Positions 40,274-49,651 of a DNA stretch of 64,000 nucleotides are shown in pieces (within the stretch, counting starts at the first letter, position 1; the number at the start of each line of letters is the position of its first letter). A program made the position numbers and the translations under genes. This stretch comes from Ruminiclostridium josui JCM 17888 (GTDB lineage Bacteria; Bacillota; Clostridia; Acetivibrionales; DSM-1351). The notes under the pieces are model-generated. The model was not told the DNA's origin and searched no databases. It saw only the letters and a list, made by a program, of their open reading frames with translations. Location of the stretch: assembly GCF_000526495.1 (NCBI RefSeq), contig NZ_JAGE01000002.1, forward strand, positions 124,001-188,000, written 5' to 3'.

Positions 40274-40301
40274 AGCGGTTCGATTCCGCTTACCAGCTCC
40301 A
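40257..40301 (+). pseudogene. 3' half of the disrupted host tRNA-Thr(CGT)
   Basis: Anticodon loop TTCGTAA, anticodon stem strand TCAGC, T arm AGCGG-TTCGATT-CCGCT, acceptor TACCAGC and TCCA. Joined to 22399-22429 it gives a cloverleaf with every stem perfect. Alone it lacks acceptor 5' strand and D arm. Confidence 0.93.
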
Positions 40302-40304
40302 AGA

Positions 40305-40338
40305 AAATCACCTATTTCAATATTTAGGTGGTTTTTTT
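40305..40338 (+). terminator. original host tRNA-Thr terminator
   Basis: AATCACCTA and TAGGTGGTT form a hairpin followed by seven T, right after the tRNA 3' half. Confidence 0.85.
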
Positions 40339-40344
40339 ATTATA

Positions 40345-40919
40345 ATAAAAATCGCTGAAAATGATACGAAATTTTAACGGTAACTATCAAAAAACTAACA
40401 CGAGTAAACCGAATGCTTCGCTCAGAATTGATTGTATTGATGCTATAACTATTATCCAGCTATTTTTATAAAATTAATAAGTTAACCAAAAGGCATAAGC
40501 AGCTAATTTTTATATCACTTTCGCTATTGCCTTTTTATTTTGCTTGAATTTTATAACAAATCAATAAGTTGATATATTTACAAATATTGTATAGAATTAG
40601 TAATAATACGAATAGTATTAAAATTTTTGAATTGAGATTTATTTACTGGAGATATATGAAAAAGAAAATTATATCCCATTGCAAATTTCGATAGAATTCA
40701 TATTAACCCAACCCATAAGTCCGAAACTAGCACTTTGCAAGAGGATAATATAATAAGCTCTTGGAAATAAGGCTCATCCTAACCGAATAAAATTCTAAAA
40801 TTTCCATAATGAATTCACTTAAAAAATTTCACATAATTTGGAAATAGGTTGCGATTGTAAACTTCTGCCGTTATTTTTTGACTTAATATAAATTAACTAA
40901 TTTCTTGGGAGGTTATGTA
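40345..40919. other. AT-rich intergenic region
   Basis: No gene seen in 575 bases. One hairpin at about 40488-40536 (AAAGGCA..AGC with GCTATTGCCTTTTT) looks like a terminator. The rest is uniformly AT-rich. Confidence 0.5.
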
Positions 40920-41710
40920 ATGAAAGATTATCAGCTAAAAGATGAAATATTATCATCATGGAGAAGGTGTATAGAAAATAATCTTCTACCACAGCAAAAT
41001 GTACCTATTTTTAATTATGAAGTAAAAGAAATAAAGAAGATGTTGGATAAAAACAAAATCTTTATATCAGTTTTTGAAGAAGCATTGGATAATATAGAAA
41101 GTGAAAATATTGATAAATGTCTTTTTTTATATTATCAGATGTTAACAAAGTCGCTCTTAAGCTTTTCGGAAACAAAAAACTCCTATCCCATGCACAGAAA
41201 TCACTAATACAAACAGGAACAAGTTTTGATGAGTTAATAAGCGGTACAAACTCTATAGATTTGGCAATGAGACTTAACACTTGTTGTTATATGCTTCCTG
41301 AAAACAACTACTGTGATTTTCTTAGGAAGTGGTATATGTTTACTGCGCCAATTATGACGAAAAATGAAAATCTGGGGTGTATAAGTATACTTTCCCAAGA
41401 GAATTGCATTAATCAAGATATAGCTATAATAGTCAGGCTCCTGTCTTATAAAATCTTCGATGAATACAAAAAAAGAATAAAAGTAAATAACACCGACGTT
41501 AAGCTAACTGATAGTCAAATAAAGATTTTAAAAATACTTGCCCATGGCTGTACTGACAAATGCATTGCAATGGAACTGGGTATAAGTCTTGGAACTGTAC
41601 GGTATCATAAAACAAATATTTTCAGGAAATTAAATGTTGAAAGCTGTGTGCAAGCTTTAATGAAAGCACTTAAATATGGAATTATATCCGTGGATGATGT
41701 TGAGTTATAG
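40920..41710 (+). pseudogene. LuxR-type transcriptional regulator, frameshifted
   Basis: One protein is split over two frames. Frame 1 from the ATG at 40920 (GGGAGG upstream) gives SSWRRCIENNLLPQQNVPIF up to the T tract near 41120-41127. Frame 2 continues FILSDVNKVALKLFGNKKLL to 41710. Joined, it is about 262 residues: an N-terminal AcoR/FhlA-like GAF-type sensor and a C-terminal LuxR helix-turn-helix (LTDSQIKILKILAHGCTDKC ... LGTVRYHKTNIFRKLNV). The lesion may be real, a sequence error or a slippery site. It stands upstream of the glycan cluster. Confidence 0.75.
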
Positions 41711-41714
41711 ATGG

Positions 41715-41785
41715 AAATACCACTGTATTATAATCTAGTCAGTAAATAAAGCTGGAGGTTACTAGAGCATAATACAGTGGTATTT
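41715..41785. terminator. long perfect hairpin after the LuxR-type gene
   Basis: AAATACCACTGTATTAT (41715-41731) and ATAATACAGTGGTATTT (41769-41785) are a perfect 17-bp inverted repeat with additional CTAGT/ACTAG pairing inside. It probably ends the LuxR transcript, though no real T run follows. Confidence 0.65.
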
Positions 41786-41856
41786 ATTGCATATTATGAT
41801 ATAATTTGTAACAAAAGATAAAAATATCAGATTTTTTATAGAAAGATGGAAATGAT

Positions 41857-42780
41857 ATGAGGCAAGAAAGCACTTTGAACGTAACTGAAGAAAAAAAGAG
41901 TTTTACAGACATTGTGATTTGCTTTGCAAAATTAATACGTGTAAGGCAATGGTCGAAAAATATTTTTGTGTTTTCAGGGGTACTGTTTCCGTCAGGTTTA
42001 CCTGAACTAGTTCAGGTAGCTAAACTAATCCTTGCTTTCTTTTTATTTTGCGGAATTTCAAGTTCAGTATATATTATTAATGACATAATTGATTTAGAAA
42101 AGGATATGCTGCATCCAGTAAAAAGGTTCAGACCTCTGGCTTCAGGCAAAATAAAAGTCAAGATTGCTTTGGCGATTTTTTATATAATCTGTCCTGGTAC
42201 TGTAGTACTTTCCTTTATTCTTAACAAATACTTTGGAATAATTATATGCGTATATTTTCTTATGAATTTAGCATATTGTATGAAACTGAAAGATTTTGTT
42301 TTTATTGATTTATTAATTATTTCTTTTGGTTTTGTTCTTAGGACTTTATCAGGAATAGTATTAGTTAATGGAAAAAATTCGTTCTGGTTATTATTAAGTA
42401 TCGCTTTTCTTTCATTATATCTTGGAATTAATAAACGAAAAAAGGAATTAATTACACTGGAAGTGGATTCTAAAAAACATAGAAAAAATCTTGGCGAATA
42501 TTCTATTGGATTAATTAATGAAATAATTCCGATGCTGACAGCCTGTACTGTAATATCTTATTCTTTCCACACTTTGTATGAAGTAAAGGTAAAGTATACT
42601 ATTCTAACAATTCCTATAGTAGTATATGGAATTTTCAGGTATCAGTATCTTACAGATAAAGCCGGCTTAGGCGAAAGTCCTGAAATGGTATTACTAAAAG
42701 ACAGACCGATAGTTTTGGCTATATTGGTGTGGGGAGTTATATACATTTCGGCAAAATTACTGACAAACAGTTTAGCCTAG
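41857..42780 (+). CDS. UbiA-family polyprenyl-phosphate phosphoribosyltransferase-like protein
   Basis: 307 residues, about eight membrane helices. RVRQWSKNIFVFSG and the first Asp-rich motif NDIIDLEKDMLHPVKRFRPL (ending with ASGKI) match decaprenyl-phosphate phosphoribosyltransferases (DPPR synthase) within the UbiA family. It would join PRPP to a lipid phosphate at the membrane, giving a polyprenyl-phosphate pentose donor. First gene of the glycan cluster. Other UbiA prenyltransferases are a less likely reading. Confidence 0.82.
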   Translation: MRQESTLNVTEEKKSFTDIVICFAKLIRVRQWSKNIFVFSGVLFPSGLPELVQVAKLILAFFLFCGISSSVYIINDIIDLEKDMLHPVKRFRPLASGKIKVKIALAIFYIICPGTVVLSFILNKYFGIIICVYFLMNLAYCMKLKDFVFIDLLIISFGFVLRTLSGIVLVNGKNSFWLLLSIAFLSLYLGINKRKKELITLEVDSKKHRKNLGEYSIGLINEIIPMLTACTVISYSFHTLYEVKVKYTILTIPIVVYGIFRYQYLTDKAGLGESPEMVLLKDRPIVLAILVWGVIYISAKLLTNSLA

Positions 42781-42815
42781 TACAATAAGTATAATTTAAG
42801 GAAAAGGACGAAACA

Positions 42816-44120
42816 ATGACATTTACAAAAGAAATAATAGAAAACGTTAAGGGAAAATCCGTCAAATTACTTCGCAACAGTGAAATACGAGCATTTATTG
42901 AGAATTTAGGTATTGTTTTTATTTTCAGATTTACATCTGCAGTTTTAAGTGTTATTGGTTTGGTCTTGGCAGCAAGGTATCTTGGAGCAGTTTCAGTAGG
43001 AAATGTCACACTGATTCAAAATACTGCTTATCTTCTTTATATTCCAATGTGTTTTGGTATAAACATTTCAGTTATAAAATTTTTGCCTGACTGTAAGAAT
43101 GAAGAAGAAACTGAGATACTTCTGGGCTCAATTGGTGTTTGGAGTTTAGTTTTAACAGTGATATCAGTAATTATATATGGTTTGTTTCATCCAGCAATTA
43201 ACAAGGCATTAGGGTTTTCTGGAATACAGTTATTATTAACTGTGATTATGGCTGTGACAATAAACTATTCAATGATTACCGAGGCAATTTTAAGATCAAG
43301 AAAACAGTTTTTAACCTTGGGAATTATTAAGATGGTAAGTTCACTAATATTTTTCACATTTACGTTGATTTCAAGTCTTGTTTTGAAAAATTATCTTTAT
43401 TTTGTTTATGGGTTAATTATTAACCAGTTTGTTGCGATAATATGGTCTTTAAAAACTATAAATATAAAAAAGTTTAGATTTTCAATGGATATTTCAAAAA
43501 GGGCATATAAATATGGAGCAATTAATATGGTCAGCGGTGCTTTATCTTACATCATGTTCAACAGTGACCTATATATCGTTAATCATTTCTGTTCGGATTA
43601 TGATGTAGGTATATATTCCCTTTATCAGGTAAATGTTAAAAACTTTTTTAACCTTATGTTTCATGAGATATTTGCAGTAGTATTTTTGCCGACTATTGTT
43701 CGGATGGATACTATGAAAATTTATAAAAGGATTAAGTCTCTTATACCTATTATGCTTCCAATTGCTATAATTGCCAACATGGCTCTTAGTATATTTATGC
43801 TTTTATTATATGGAAGGGATTATAAAATCAATTGGATATATATACTGCTTATTTCGGTAAGTTTGGGTTTCCATTTTCTGTATTATGTATTTAATTCAGT
43901 ATTTACTGTCGAGGGTAAAAAAGGAGCTTTACTTTGCATGAATGTATTAGGTTTGCCTATGCCGGTGCTAATATTGATAAGTATTGTATTAACAAGAGCA
44001 TGGGGCATAACCGGAGAGTTAATATCATTACTGATTACTCAGTTGACGCTAGTTGGTGTGTTTTTATTTATCATAAAATTTAAATACCTTAAAAATATAA
44101 AAACTCATATTAAATATTGA
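42816..44120 (+). CDS. oligosaccharide flippase (Wzx/MATE-like family)
   Basis: 434 residues with 12-14 hydrophobic segments. The N-terminus IFRFTSAVLSVIGLVLAARY then LGAVSVGNVTLIQNTAYLL is typical of polysaccharide biosynthesis flippases. It would move lipid-linked oligosaccharide across the membrane. AAGGA upstream. It lies within the run of glycan genes, all on the plus strand with short gaps. Confidence 0.88.
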   Translation: MTFTKEIIENVKGKSVKLLRNSEIRAFIENLGIVFIFRFTSAVLSVIGLVLAARYLGAVSVGNVTLIQNTAYLLYIPMCFGINISVIKFLPDCKNEEETEILLGSIGVWSLVLTVISVIIYGLFHPAINKALGFSGIQLLLTVIMAVTINYSMITEAILRSRKQFLTLGIIKMVSSLIFFTFTLISSLVLKNYLYFVYGLIINQFVAIIWSLKTINIKKFRFSMDISKRAYKYGAINMVSGALSYIMFNSDLYIVNHFCSDYDVGIYSLYQVNVKNFFNLMFHEIFAVVFLPTIVRMDTMKIYKRIKSLIPIMLPIAIIANMALSIFMLLLYGRDYKINWIYILLISVSLGFHFLYYVFNSVFTVEGKKGALLCMNVLGLPMPVLILISIVLTRAWGITGELISLLITQLTLVGVFLFIIKFKYLKNIKTHIKY

Positions 44121-44149
44121 AGTAGTCTTCAATAGTGAAAGGAGAAAAG

Positions 44150-45151
44150 ATGAATAGCAAACCTTTAGTTTCAGTCATTATACCTAACTATAATTATGAG
44201 AAGACTTTGCCAAAGTGTTTTGAAGCACTGATGAATCAGACATATAAGAATTTTGAAATTATATTTGTAGATGACGGCAGTACAGATAATTCCATAGAAA
44301 TAGCTAAGAAATATCCATGTAAAATATTCAAAACACCTAAAAACGGAGGCGTAGCGGCGGCAAGAAACCTTGGGGCTGAATATGCCTCCGGAGACATTTT
44401 GTTTTTTCTAGATAGTGACGTTGCTTTGTATAAGGATGCAATTGAAAACACATTGAAAGAATTTGAAAAGGATACGTCCCTTGGTTCTGTATGCGGAATT
44501 TATTCAAAGGACCCACTGTTTAAGGGAGGTTGGGCGAAAGATTATCGAACCCTTCAAGGACACTATTGGAGGATAACTTCCGTAGGTTATGTAACGGCGG
44601 GTTTCTTCTCATTGGGAGCTGTAAAAAAATCAGTATTCCAAGAACTGAAAGGATTTAACGTTAATCTCAGTAATACGGAAGAGATTGAATTTGGTAACCG
44701 ACTTAATGAAAAATACCGTCTATTACTTACCGATAAGGTGGTAGGTTGTCATGACGACGAAGAGAGACTGAAAACTCTTGCAAGAAAAATGCATATCAGA
44801 GCTATTCAAAGGATACCTTTCTATTTGCACAGGAAGAAACTTACAAAAGGGTTTGAAACCCCTTTGAGAGGCCTTGGCATGTTAGCTGTAGGTTTAAGTA
44901 CGTTGGCGATTCCAGCTACAATATTCAGCCTGTATTTTGCAGCTTTATTTTTGGCTTGTGTTCTGGCTTTTGTATTTTCAGATTTTGGACAATACAGGTT
45001 TGTATATAAGGAAAAAGGATTCTTTTTTACTCTGATATTTATAGTATTTCATTGGATAATTACGGCTGTTGCTTTTTGGGGATTTGTCAGAGGTGCTTTA
45101 AGCATGATATTTAGCAGCAAATTTCGTAAAAAATATTCTTATGAGAGGTAA
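44150..45151 (+). CDS. GT2 family glycosyltransferase with C-terminal membrane segments
   Basis: 333 residues from the ATG at 44150 after AAAGGAG. GT-A motifs: VSVIIPNYNYEKTLPKCFEA, VDDGSTDNS and the DxD-like FLDSDVAL. Two or three membrane helices lie at 240-310. It would add a sugar from a nucleotide or lipid-phosphate donor. The epimerase gene start lies five bases after its stop. Confidence 0.9.
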   Translation: MNSKPLVSVIIPNYNYEKTLPKCFEALMNQTYKNFEIIFVDDGSTDNSIEIAKKYPCKIFKTPKNGGVAAARNLGAEYASGDILFFLDSDVALYKDAIENTLKEFEKDTSLGSVCGIYSKDPLFKGGWAKDYRTLQGHYWRITSVGYVTAGFFSLGAVKKSVFQELKGFNVNLSNTEEIEFGNRLNEKYRLLLTDKVVGCHDDEERLKTLARKMHIRAIQRIPFYLHRKKLTKGFETPLRGLGMLAVGLSTLAIPATIFSLYFAALFLACVLAFVFSDFGQYRFVYKEKGFFFTLIFIVFHWIITAVAFWGFVRGALSMIFSSKFRKKYSYER

Positions 45152-45155
45152 GCAA

Positions 45156-46205
45156 ATGAAAAAGAAAGTTCTTATAACCGGAAATAACGGGGTTTTGGGC
45201 AGAAATCTGGTTAAGTATTTACATAAAAACGGAAAGGAAAATTACGAACTCATTCTCTTTGACATAAATCAGAATAATTCTGAATTTTCAAACTTCCAAG
45301 CATATAAAGGTGATATAAGAAGAAAAGAAGATATAGAAAAGGTTATAGGTGGTATTGATATTGTGGTTCATTGTGCCGGAGCATCTCCTTCATATGAAGA
45401 ATCTCAGATATACGACATAATTATAAACGGTACAGCTAATTTATTGGAATGTGCATTTACTAAAGGAAATGTAGAAAGGTTTGTTTACATATCATCCACC
45501 TCCGTATATGGAGTACCTGAAAAGGCTCCAATATATGAAACAGATGAAGTTAAGCCCTATGACCCATACAACAGGAGCAAGATAGAGACAGAAAGACTTT
45601 GTGACCATTGGAGATCAAAAGGTCACTGTGTCAGCGTGCTTCGTCCAAGATCATTTTTAGGACCTGAAAGACTTGGAACATTCGGTATACTTTATGAATG
45701 GGCAAGTGAAGGAAGAAACTTTCCAATGTTGGGTCCTGGGAAAAACAGATACCAATTATTGGATGTGGAGGACTTGTGTCAGGCAATTTATTTGGCTATG
45801 TCAGTAGATGCTAGCAATGCTAATGACCTTTTTAACATCGGAGCAAAAGAGTTTTCAACTATAAAGGATGATTACCAATCTGTACTTGATGCTGCAGGTT
45901 TTAATAAAAAGATAATATGTTTTCCTGCAAAACCAATGTTCTTTATTCTGAATATTCTTGAAAAGTTAAAGCTTTCACCTTTTTACAAAAGGCTTTATCT
46001 CAAACTCAACAGAAACTACTATGTTTCTATTGAAAAGGCAGAAAAAAAGCTAGGTTATAAGCCCAAGTATTCCAATAAGGATTCTTTGGTAAGAAATTAT
46101 CGTTGGTATCTTGAAAACAAAAATAATATTGGTAATAAACCTGGGGCAAGCAATAATGTTGTTTGGAACCAGGGAATATTGAAATTTGCAAAGTACTTTT
46201 TTTAA
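45156..46205 (+). CDS. NAD-dependent epimerase/dehydratase (extended SDR)
   Basis: 349 residues from the ATG at 45156 after GAGAGG. The Rossmann motif GNNGVLGRN, the catalytic YxxxK as YDPYNRSK and the STSVYG segment before it are present. It would modify a nucleotide or lipid-linked sugar. It resembles GalE/WbpP-like enzymes; exact reaction unclear. Confidence 0.88.
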   Translation: MKKKVLITGNNGVLGRNLVKYLHKNGKENYELILFDINQNNSEFSNFQAYKGDIRRKEDIEKVIGGIDIVVHCAGASPSYEESQIYDIIINGTANLLECAFTKGNVERFVYISSTSVYGVPEKAPIYETDEVKPYDPYNRSKIETERLCDHWRSKGHCVSVLRPRSFLGPERLGTFGILYEWASEGRNFPMLGPGKNRYQLLDVEDLCQAIYLAMSVDASNANDLFNIGAKEFSTIKDDYQSVLDAAGFNKKIICFPAKPMFFILNILEKLKLSPFYKRLYLKLNRNYYVSIEKAEKKLGYKPKYSNKDSLVRNYRWYLENKNNIGNKPGASNNVVWNQGILKFAKYFF

Positions 46206-46258
46206 TTGATTTCAAAAGCTTAATATAAACGGCAACTAAAAATTGGGGGGAGTTACAT

Positions 46259-47671
46259 ATGAAGGATGATAAAGAACTAAAGCTATTAACAATTGAAGAT
46301 GGACACAAAATGAGTGAGAAAGAAAACCTGAGACTATTTAAAAAGCATATAGGGAATAATCTAGGGAAAACTCTTGCTCTATTAGGATTTGCAGATGCTA
46401 TTCCGGTAGAAGCCAGCGGAATGTACATAACCCTGAATGATGGCAGGAAAATCCTTGATATGACAGGACATGTGGGTGTATTGGTTGCTGGACACAACCA
46501 CCCAAGAATTATTGAAGCAAGGAAAAAATGGGCTGAAGAAAGACGATTAGAGACGTGGAAATTTTTTCCATCACCTTATCAAGGAGTACTATGTCACAAT
46601 CTATCACTTATTTTTCCTGAAGATTTGGAAGTTGTTTTCTTTTGTAATAGTGGTGCAGAAGCAAATGAAGGTGCATTGAAACTTGCAGAGAAATACAGTG
46701 GAACGTCAAGAAAAAATATAGTATTCACAGATATTTCATTTCATGGAAAGACTCATGCAACACTTACTGTATCCGGCTCTGAAAAAAATCAGAATCATTA
46801 TTTTAATAAGATTGAAAATTGCATAATGGTGAAATATGGAGACATAGATGATTTTAAACGAGTCATTGAGGAGAATAAAACAGGGAGAAATTCTACAAAG
46901 ATAGGCACTTTTATTGTGGAAGCCATAAGAACAGAAGGGGTTGTAGTTCCTGATAAGGAGTATTTTAAAGAAGTTAGAAGGCTCTGTGATAAATATGATA
47001 TTGTTCTTATAATGGACGAGATATATACCGGATTCGGTAGAACTGGTAAATGGTTTGCTTTTGAACATCAGGAGATATGCCCGGATATCGTTTCTTTTTC
47101 CAAAGCATTTGGAGGTGGTAAAGCAACATTTGCAGGGTTTATTACCAGACCCAGAATTTTTAACAAAGCATATTCCAAGCTAAATGAAGCAACTCTGCAT
47201 TCAACTACATATAACGGCTACGGAGAAGAGGTTGCTGCTGCAATAGAGGTACTTCATATTATAAAAGATGAAAAACTGGTGGAAAACTCAAAAGAAATGG
47301 GAGACTACCTATTAAAGGGGCTTTTAGAAGTAAAACGGGAATTTCCAGATATTGTAGCTGATGCAAGGGGAATTGGACTGCTTACTTGTATAAAGTTTCA
47401 TAGTAGAGCTGAAAAAATATTGAAGTTCTTTTCAAGTACTGGAAGCGAGTTAGTTGAGAAATTTGTAACAGGTTCAGTAATGACATCAATGCTGAAGGAC
47501 TATAATATCTTGCTTAATACTCCTCCTCATGATTCAAGCCAGTTACTAATAACTCCAAGCTTAATTATTACTAAAGAGCAAATAGATTATTTTATAGATT
47601 CTCTTAAAAAAGTATTAAGTGACAATCTTTGGAAGGTAGGATTTGATTATATAAAAAGGCTCAACAGCTAA
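46259..47671 (+). CDS. class III aminotransferase
   Basis: 470 residues. GVLVAGHNHPRI, NSGAEANEGALKLA, the PLP aspartate in LIMDEIYTGFGRTG, and the Schiff-base lysine in SFSKAFGGGKATFAG are clear. It transfers an amino group with PLP. Within the cluster it may make an amino-sugar or an amino-acid-like decoration, but acetylornithine/GABA-type substrates are equally compatible. GGGGGG ribosome site upstream. Confidence 0.88.
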   Translation: MKDDKELKLLTIEDGHKMSEKENLRLFKKHIGNNLGKTLALLGFADAIPVEASGMYITLNDGRKILDMTGHVGVLVAGHNHPRIIEARKKWAEERRLETWKFFPSPYQGVLCHNLSLIFPEDLEVVFFCNSGAEANEGALKLAEKYSGTSRKNIVFTDISFHGKTHATLTVSGSEKNQNHYFNKIENCIMVKYGDIDDFKRVIEENKTGRNSTKIGTFIVEAIRTEGVVVPDKEYFKEVRRLCDKYDIVLIMDEIYTGFGRTGKWFAFEHQEICPDIVSFSKAFGGGKATFAGFITRPRIFNKAYSKLNEATLHSTTYNGYGEEVAAAIEVLHIIKDEKLVENSKEMGDYLLKGLLEVKREFPDIVADARGIGLLTCIKFHSRAEKILKFFSSTGSELVEKFVTGSVMTSMLKDYNILLNTPPHDSSQLLITPSLIITKEQIDYFIDSLKKVLSDNLWKVGFDYIKRLNS

Positions 47672-47704
47672 GTAGGAGTCGAAAGCAAAATTCAGGGGGA
47701 AAAC

Positions 47705-48523
47705 ATGAAAAAAGCAAGTATTGTCATTCCTACAAAGGATAAATTATCAAGGCTGCGTCTGATTTTAAAGGCTTTAGAAGGACAAGTTGATGATACTATA
47801 GAGGTAATTATTGTTTTTGACGGTTGCAGTAAGGATACTCTTAAAAACTTTGAGGGGATAAGACTAAATTATACACCTATAAAAGTAATTCACGAAAAGA
47901 ATGTAGGACGTGCAAAAGCTCGAAATTCAGGGATTTTGAAAGCATCTGGAAATGTAGTAATTTTTTTGGATGACGATAGAATCCCAGCTCCGGATTTTGT
48001 TTACAAACACATTATGAGCCACCAAAAAGGGCGTTATGCAATAGTTGGAGAAAGAAGAGATGTAAATTACTCGGAGGAAATACTGGATAAATTCTATAGT
48101 GATGGTATTACTAAATCAGATTATGGCCGTATTGAAAGGGATTCCGTAACTGAAAGATTTAATTTTTTGAAAAAAACAGCCCGGATTATTTTAGGTCAGT
48201 ATATTGAGTGTGTAACCTTTAGTACAGGTAATTCTTCAGTTCAAAGACAGGACTTACTGAATGTAGGAATGTTTGACGAGAATTTTACTGGATGGGGGAT
48301 GGAGGACACGGATTTAGGATACAGGCTTTATAAATCCGGAGTAAAGATTAAAAGAAATTATTCTATAGTGAACTATCATCTGGTTCATCCGGTAAATAGT
48401 ATACAGCAAAATAATGAAAACCGAAGAAACGTTAATTATTTTATCAGTAAAATAGAAGGGGATAAGGCAGCTATACGTATGACGAAACTTTTGCACCGTA
48501 TTATATATAAACAACGGTTTTAA
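47705..48523 (+). CDS. GT2 family glycosyltransferase
   Basis: 272 residues. KASIVIPTKDKLSRLRLIL, the acidic VIFLDDDRIPAP (DxD) and a GWGMEDTDLGYRLY motif of the GT2 galactosyl/N-acetylgalactosaminyl-like C-terminal region. Soluble, no membrane helices. AGGGGG precedes the ATG. Part of the glycan cluster. Confidence 0.9.
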   Translation: MKKASIVIPTKDKLSRLRLILKALEGQVDDTIEVIIVFDGCSKDTLKNFEGIRLNYTPIKVIHEKNVGRAKARNSGILKASGNVVIFLDDDRIPAPDFVYKHIMSHQKGRYAIVGERRDVNYSEEILDKFYSDGITKSDYGRIERDSVTERFNFLKKTARIILGQYIECVTFSTGNSSVQRQDLLNVGMFDENFTGWGMEDTDLGYRLYKSGVKIKRNYSIVNYHLVHPVNSIQQNNENRRNVNYFISKIEGDKAAIRMTKLLHRIIYKQRF

Positions 48524-48562
48524 ACTATAATCCACTTTAGGTTAGATTTGGAGGTTAAGTTT

Positions 48563-49627
48563 GTGCTTAAAAAAAATATACATAGAATAATAACAGTGCT
48601 GACATTTTTATGGCTGGCTTTCATTACTCTGCATATTATTCTGACAGGGAGAGTATTCTTCTGGAATTTTCCTGCAAGTTCACCTACATTTTTATTTACA
48701 ATTATTTCTTTACTACTTCTTTTATACTATTTATTTCAAAAAAAGAAGAGGCCATTATACTTGGTAATAGTATCTATTTGCTTAATAATGTCATTAACGC
48801 AGCTTGATATAAATTTAATCAGTAAAACAGAAGATAAAAATGGGATAGAAGATTATTCACCTATAAAGGTGGTTTGCTGGAATACAAATTTATGGGATCA
48901 GGATAAGGACAAGGATGAGTTTTATTCATTTATTAAAAAACAGGAAGCAGATGTGTATCTTTTACAGGAATATCTGCACTATAAAACCGATGAAGACAGT
49001 GGTCAACCATATAGACTTTGCAACATCGTTCCGGGATTTCCTTTGCACTATATACATTTTGATGACAGCGAAAGGATTAGGCAAGAATTTCCAGGATATT
49101 ATTTTTCTATAGATAATCAATTTGTAATAATTTCACGTTTTCCAATAAAGAAGTCTTATACTGATTATTCCGAGCAATATGCCGTAACCGATGTAGACAT
49201 AAATGGAAGAAATGTCCGGTTTTATAATGTTCATATGCTTCTTCATATTGAAACAACCAATCCTCTGAAACCATATTTTTATGATGCACTGCATAGAAGA
49301 TTTTTGGCCAGAGAAGTTGGGTTTAAGAACTTGAAGAGGGATTTAAAGAACGAAAAATCAGATTATTTTGTTGCAGGAGATTTTAATTCTACAAAGGCTA
49401 TGGGTGTGATGAATGATCTCCTTAAGGATCATATTGATGGGGTCAGGTATTCTAATGATATTTTTCCTTTATCATATCAATTGTACGGGTTTAAACTATG
49501 GAGAATTGATTTTACATTATTGCCAAAATCAAATGATAACATAAGATTTAAAACATATGAAACTATATCTCCTGACACTTTATCCGATCATGACCCAATT
49601 GTTTTATCACTGGATGTAAAAAAGTAA
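48563..49627 (+). CDS. membrane-anchored endonuclease/exonuclease/phosphatase family protein
   Basis: 354 residues, GTG start at 48563 with GGAGG at 48550. Three membrane helices occupy residues 8-90. Then an EEP domain: VVCWNTNLWDQ, the Glu in VYLLQEYLHY, VAGDFNSTKAMGVMND and the terminal SDHDPIVLSLDV. The active domain should face outside. EEP enzymes cut phosphodiesters in lipids or nucleic acids; inside a glycan cluster a lipid-carrier phosphodiester is a plausible target. Confidence 0.85.
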   Translation: MLKKNIHRIITVLTFLWLAFITLHIILTGRVFFWNFPASSPTFLFTIISLLLLLYYLFQKKKRPLYLVIVSICLIMSLTQLDINLISKTEDKNGIEDYSPIKVVCWNTNLWDQDKDKDEFYSFIKKQEADVYLLQEYLHYKTDEDSGQPYRLCNIVPGFPLHYIHFDDSERIRQEFPGYYFSIDNQFVIISRFPIKKSYTDYSEQYAVTDVDINGRNVRFYNVHMLLHIETTNPLKPYFYDALHRRFLAREVGFKNLKRDLKNEKSDYFVAGDFNSTKAMGVMNDLLKDHIDGVRYSNDIFPLSYQLYGFKLWRIDFTLLPKSNDNIRFKTYETISPDTLSDHDPIVLSLDVKK

Positions 49628-49651
49628 ATTAACTATGAAAGAAGTGATTAA

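Noticed and set aside
41117-41710. Independent 197-codon gene starting at 41117
   Set aside because: No ribosome site at that ATG, and the preceding frame supplies the missing N-terminal sensor region, so one frameshifted gene is the better reading.
41715-41785. Miniature transposon
   Set aside because: The 17-bp inverted repeat is suggestive, but no target duplication or second copy was found in the window; a terminator is simpler.
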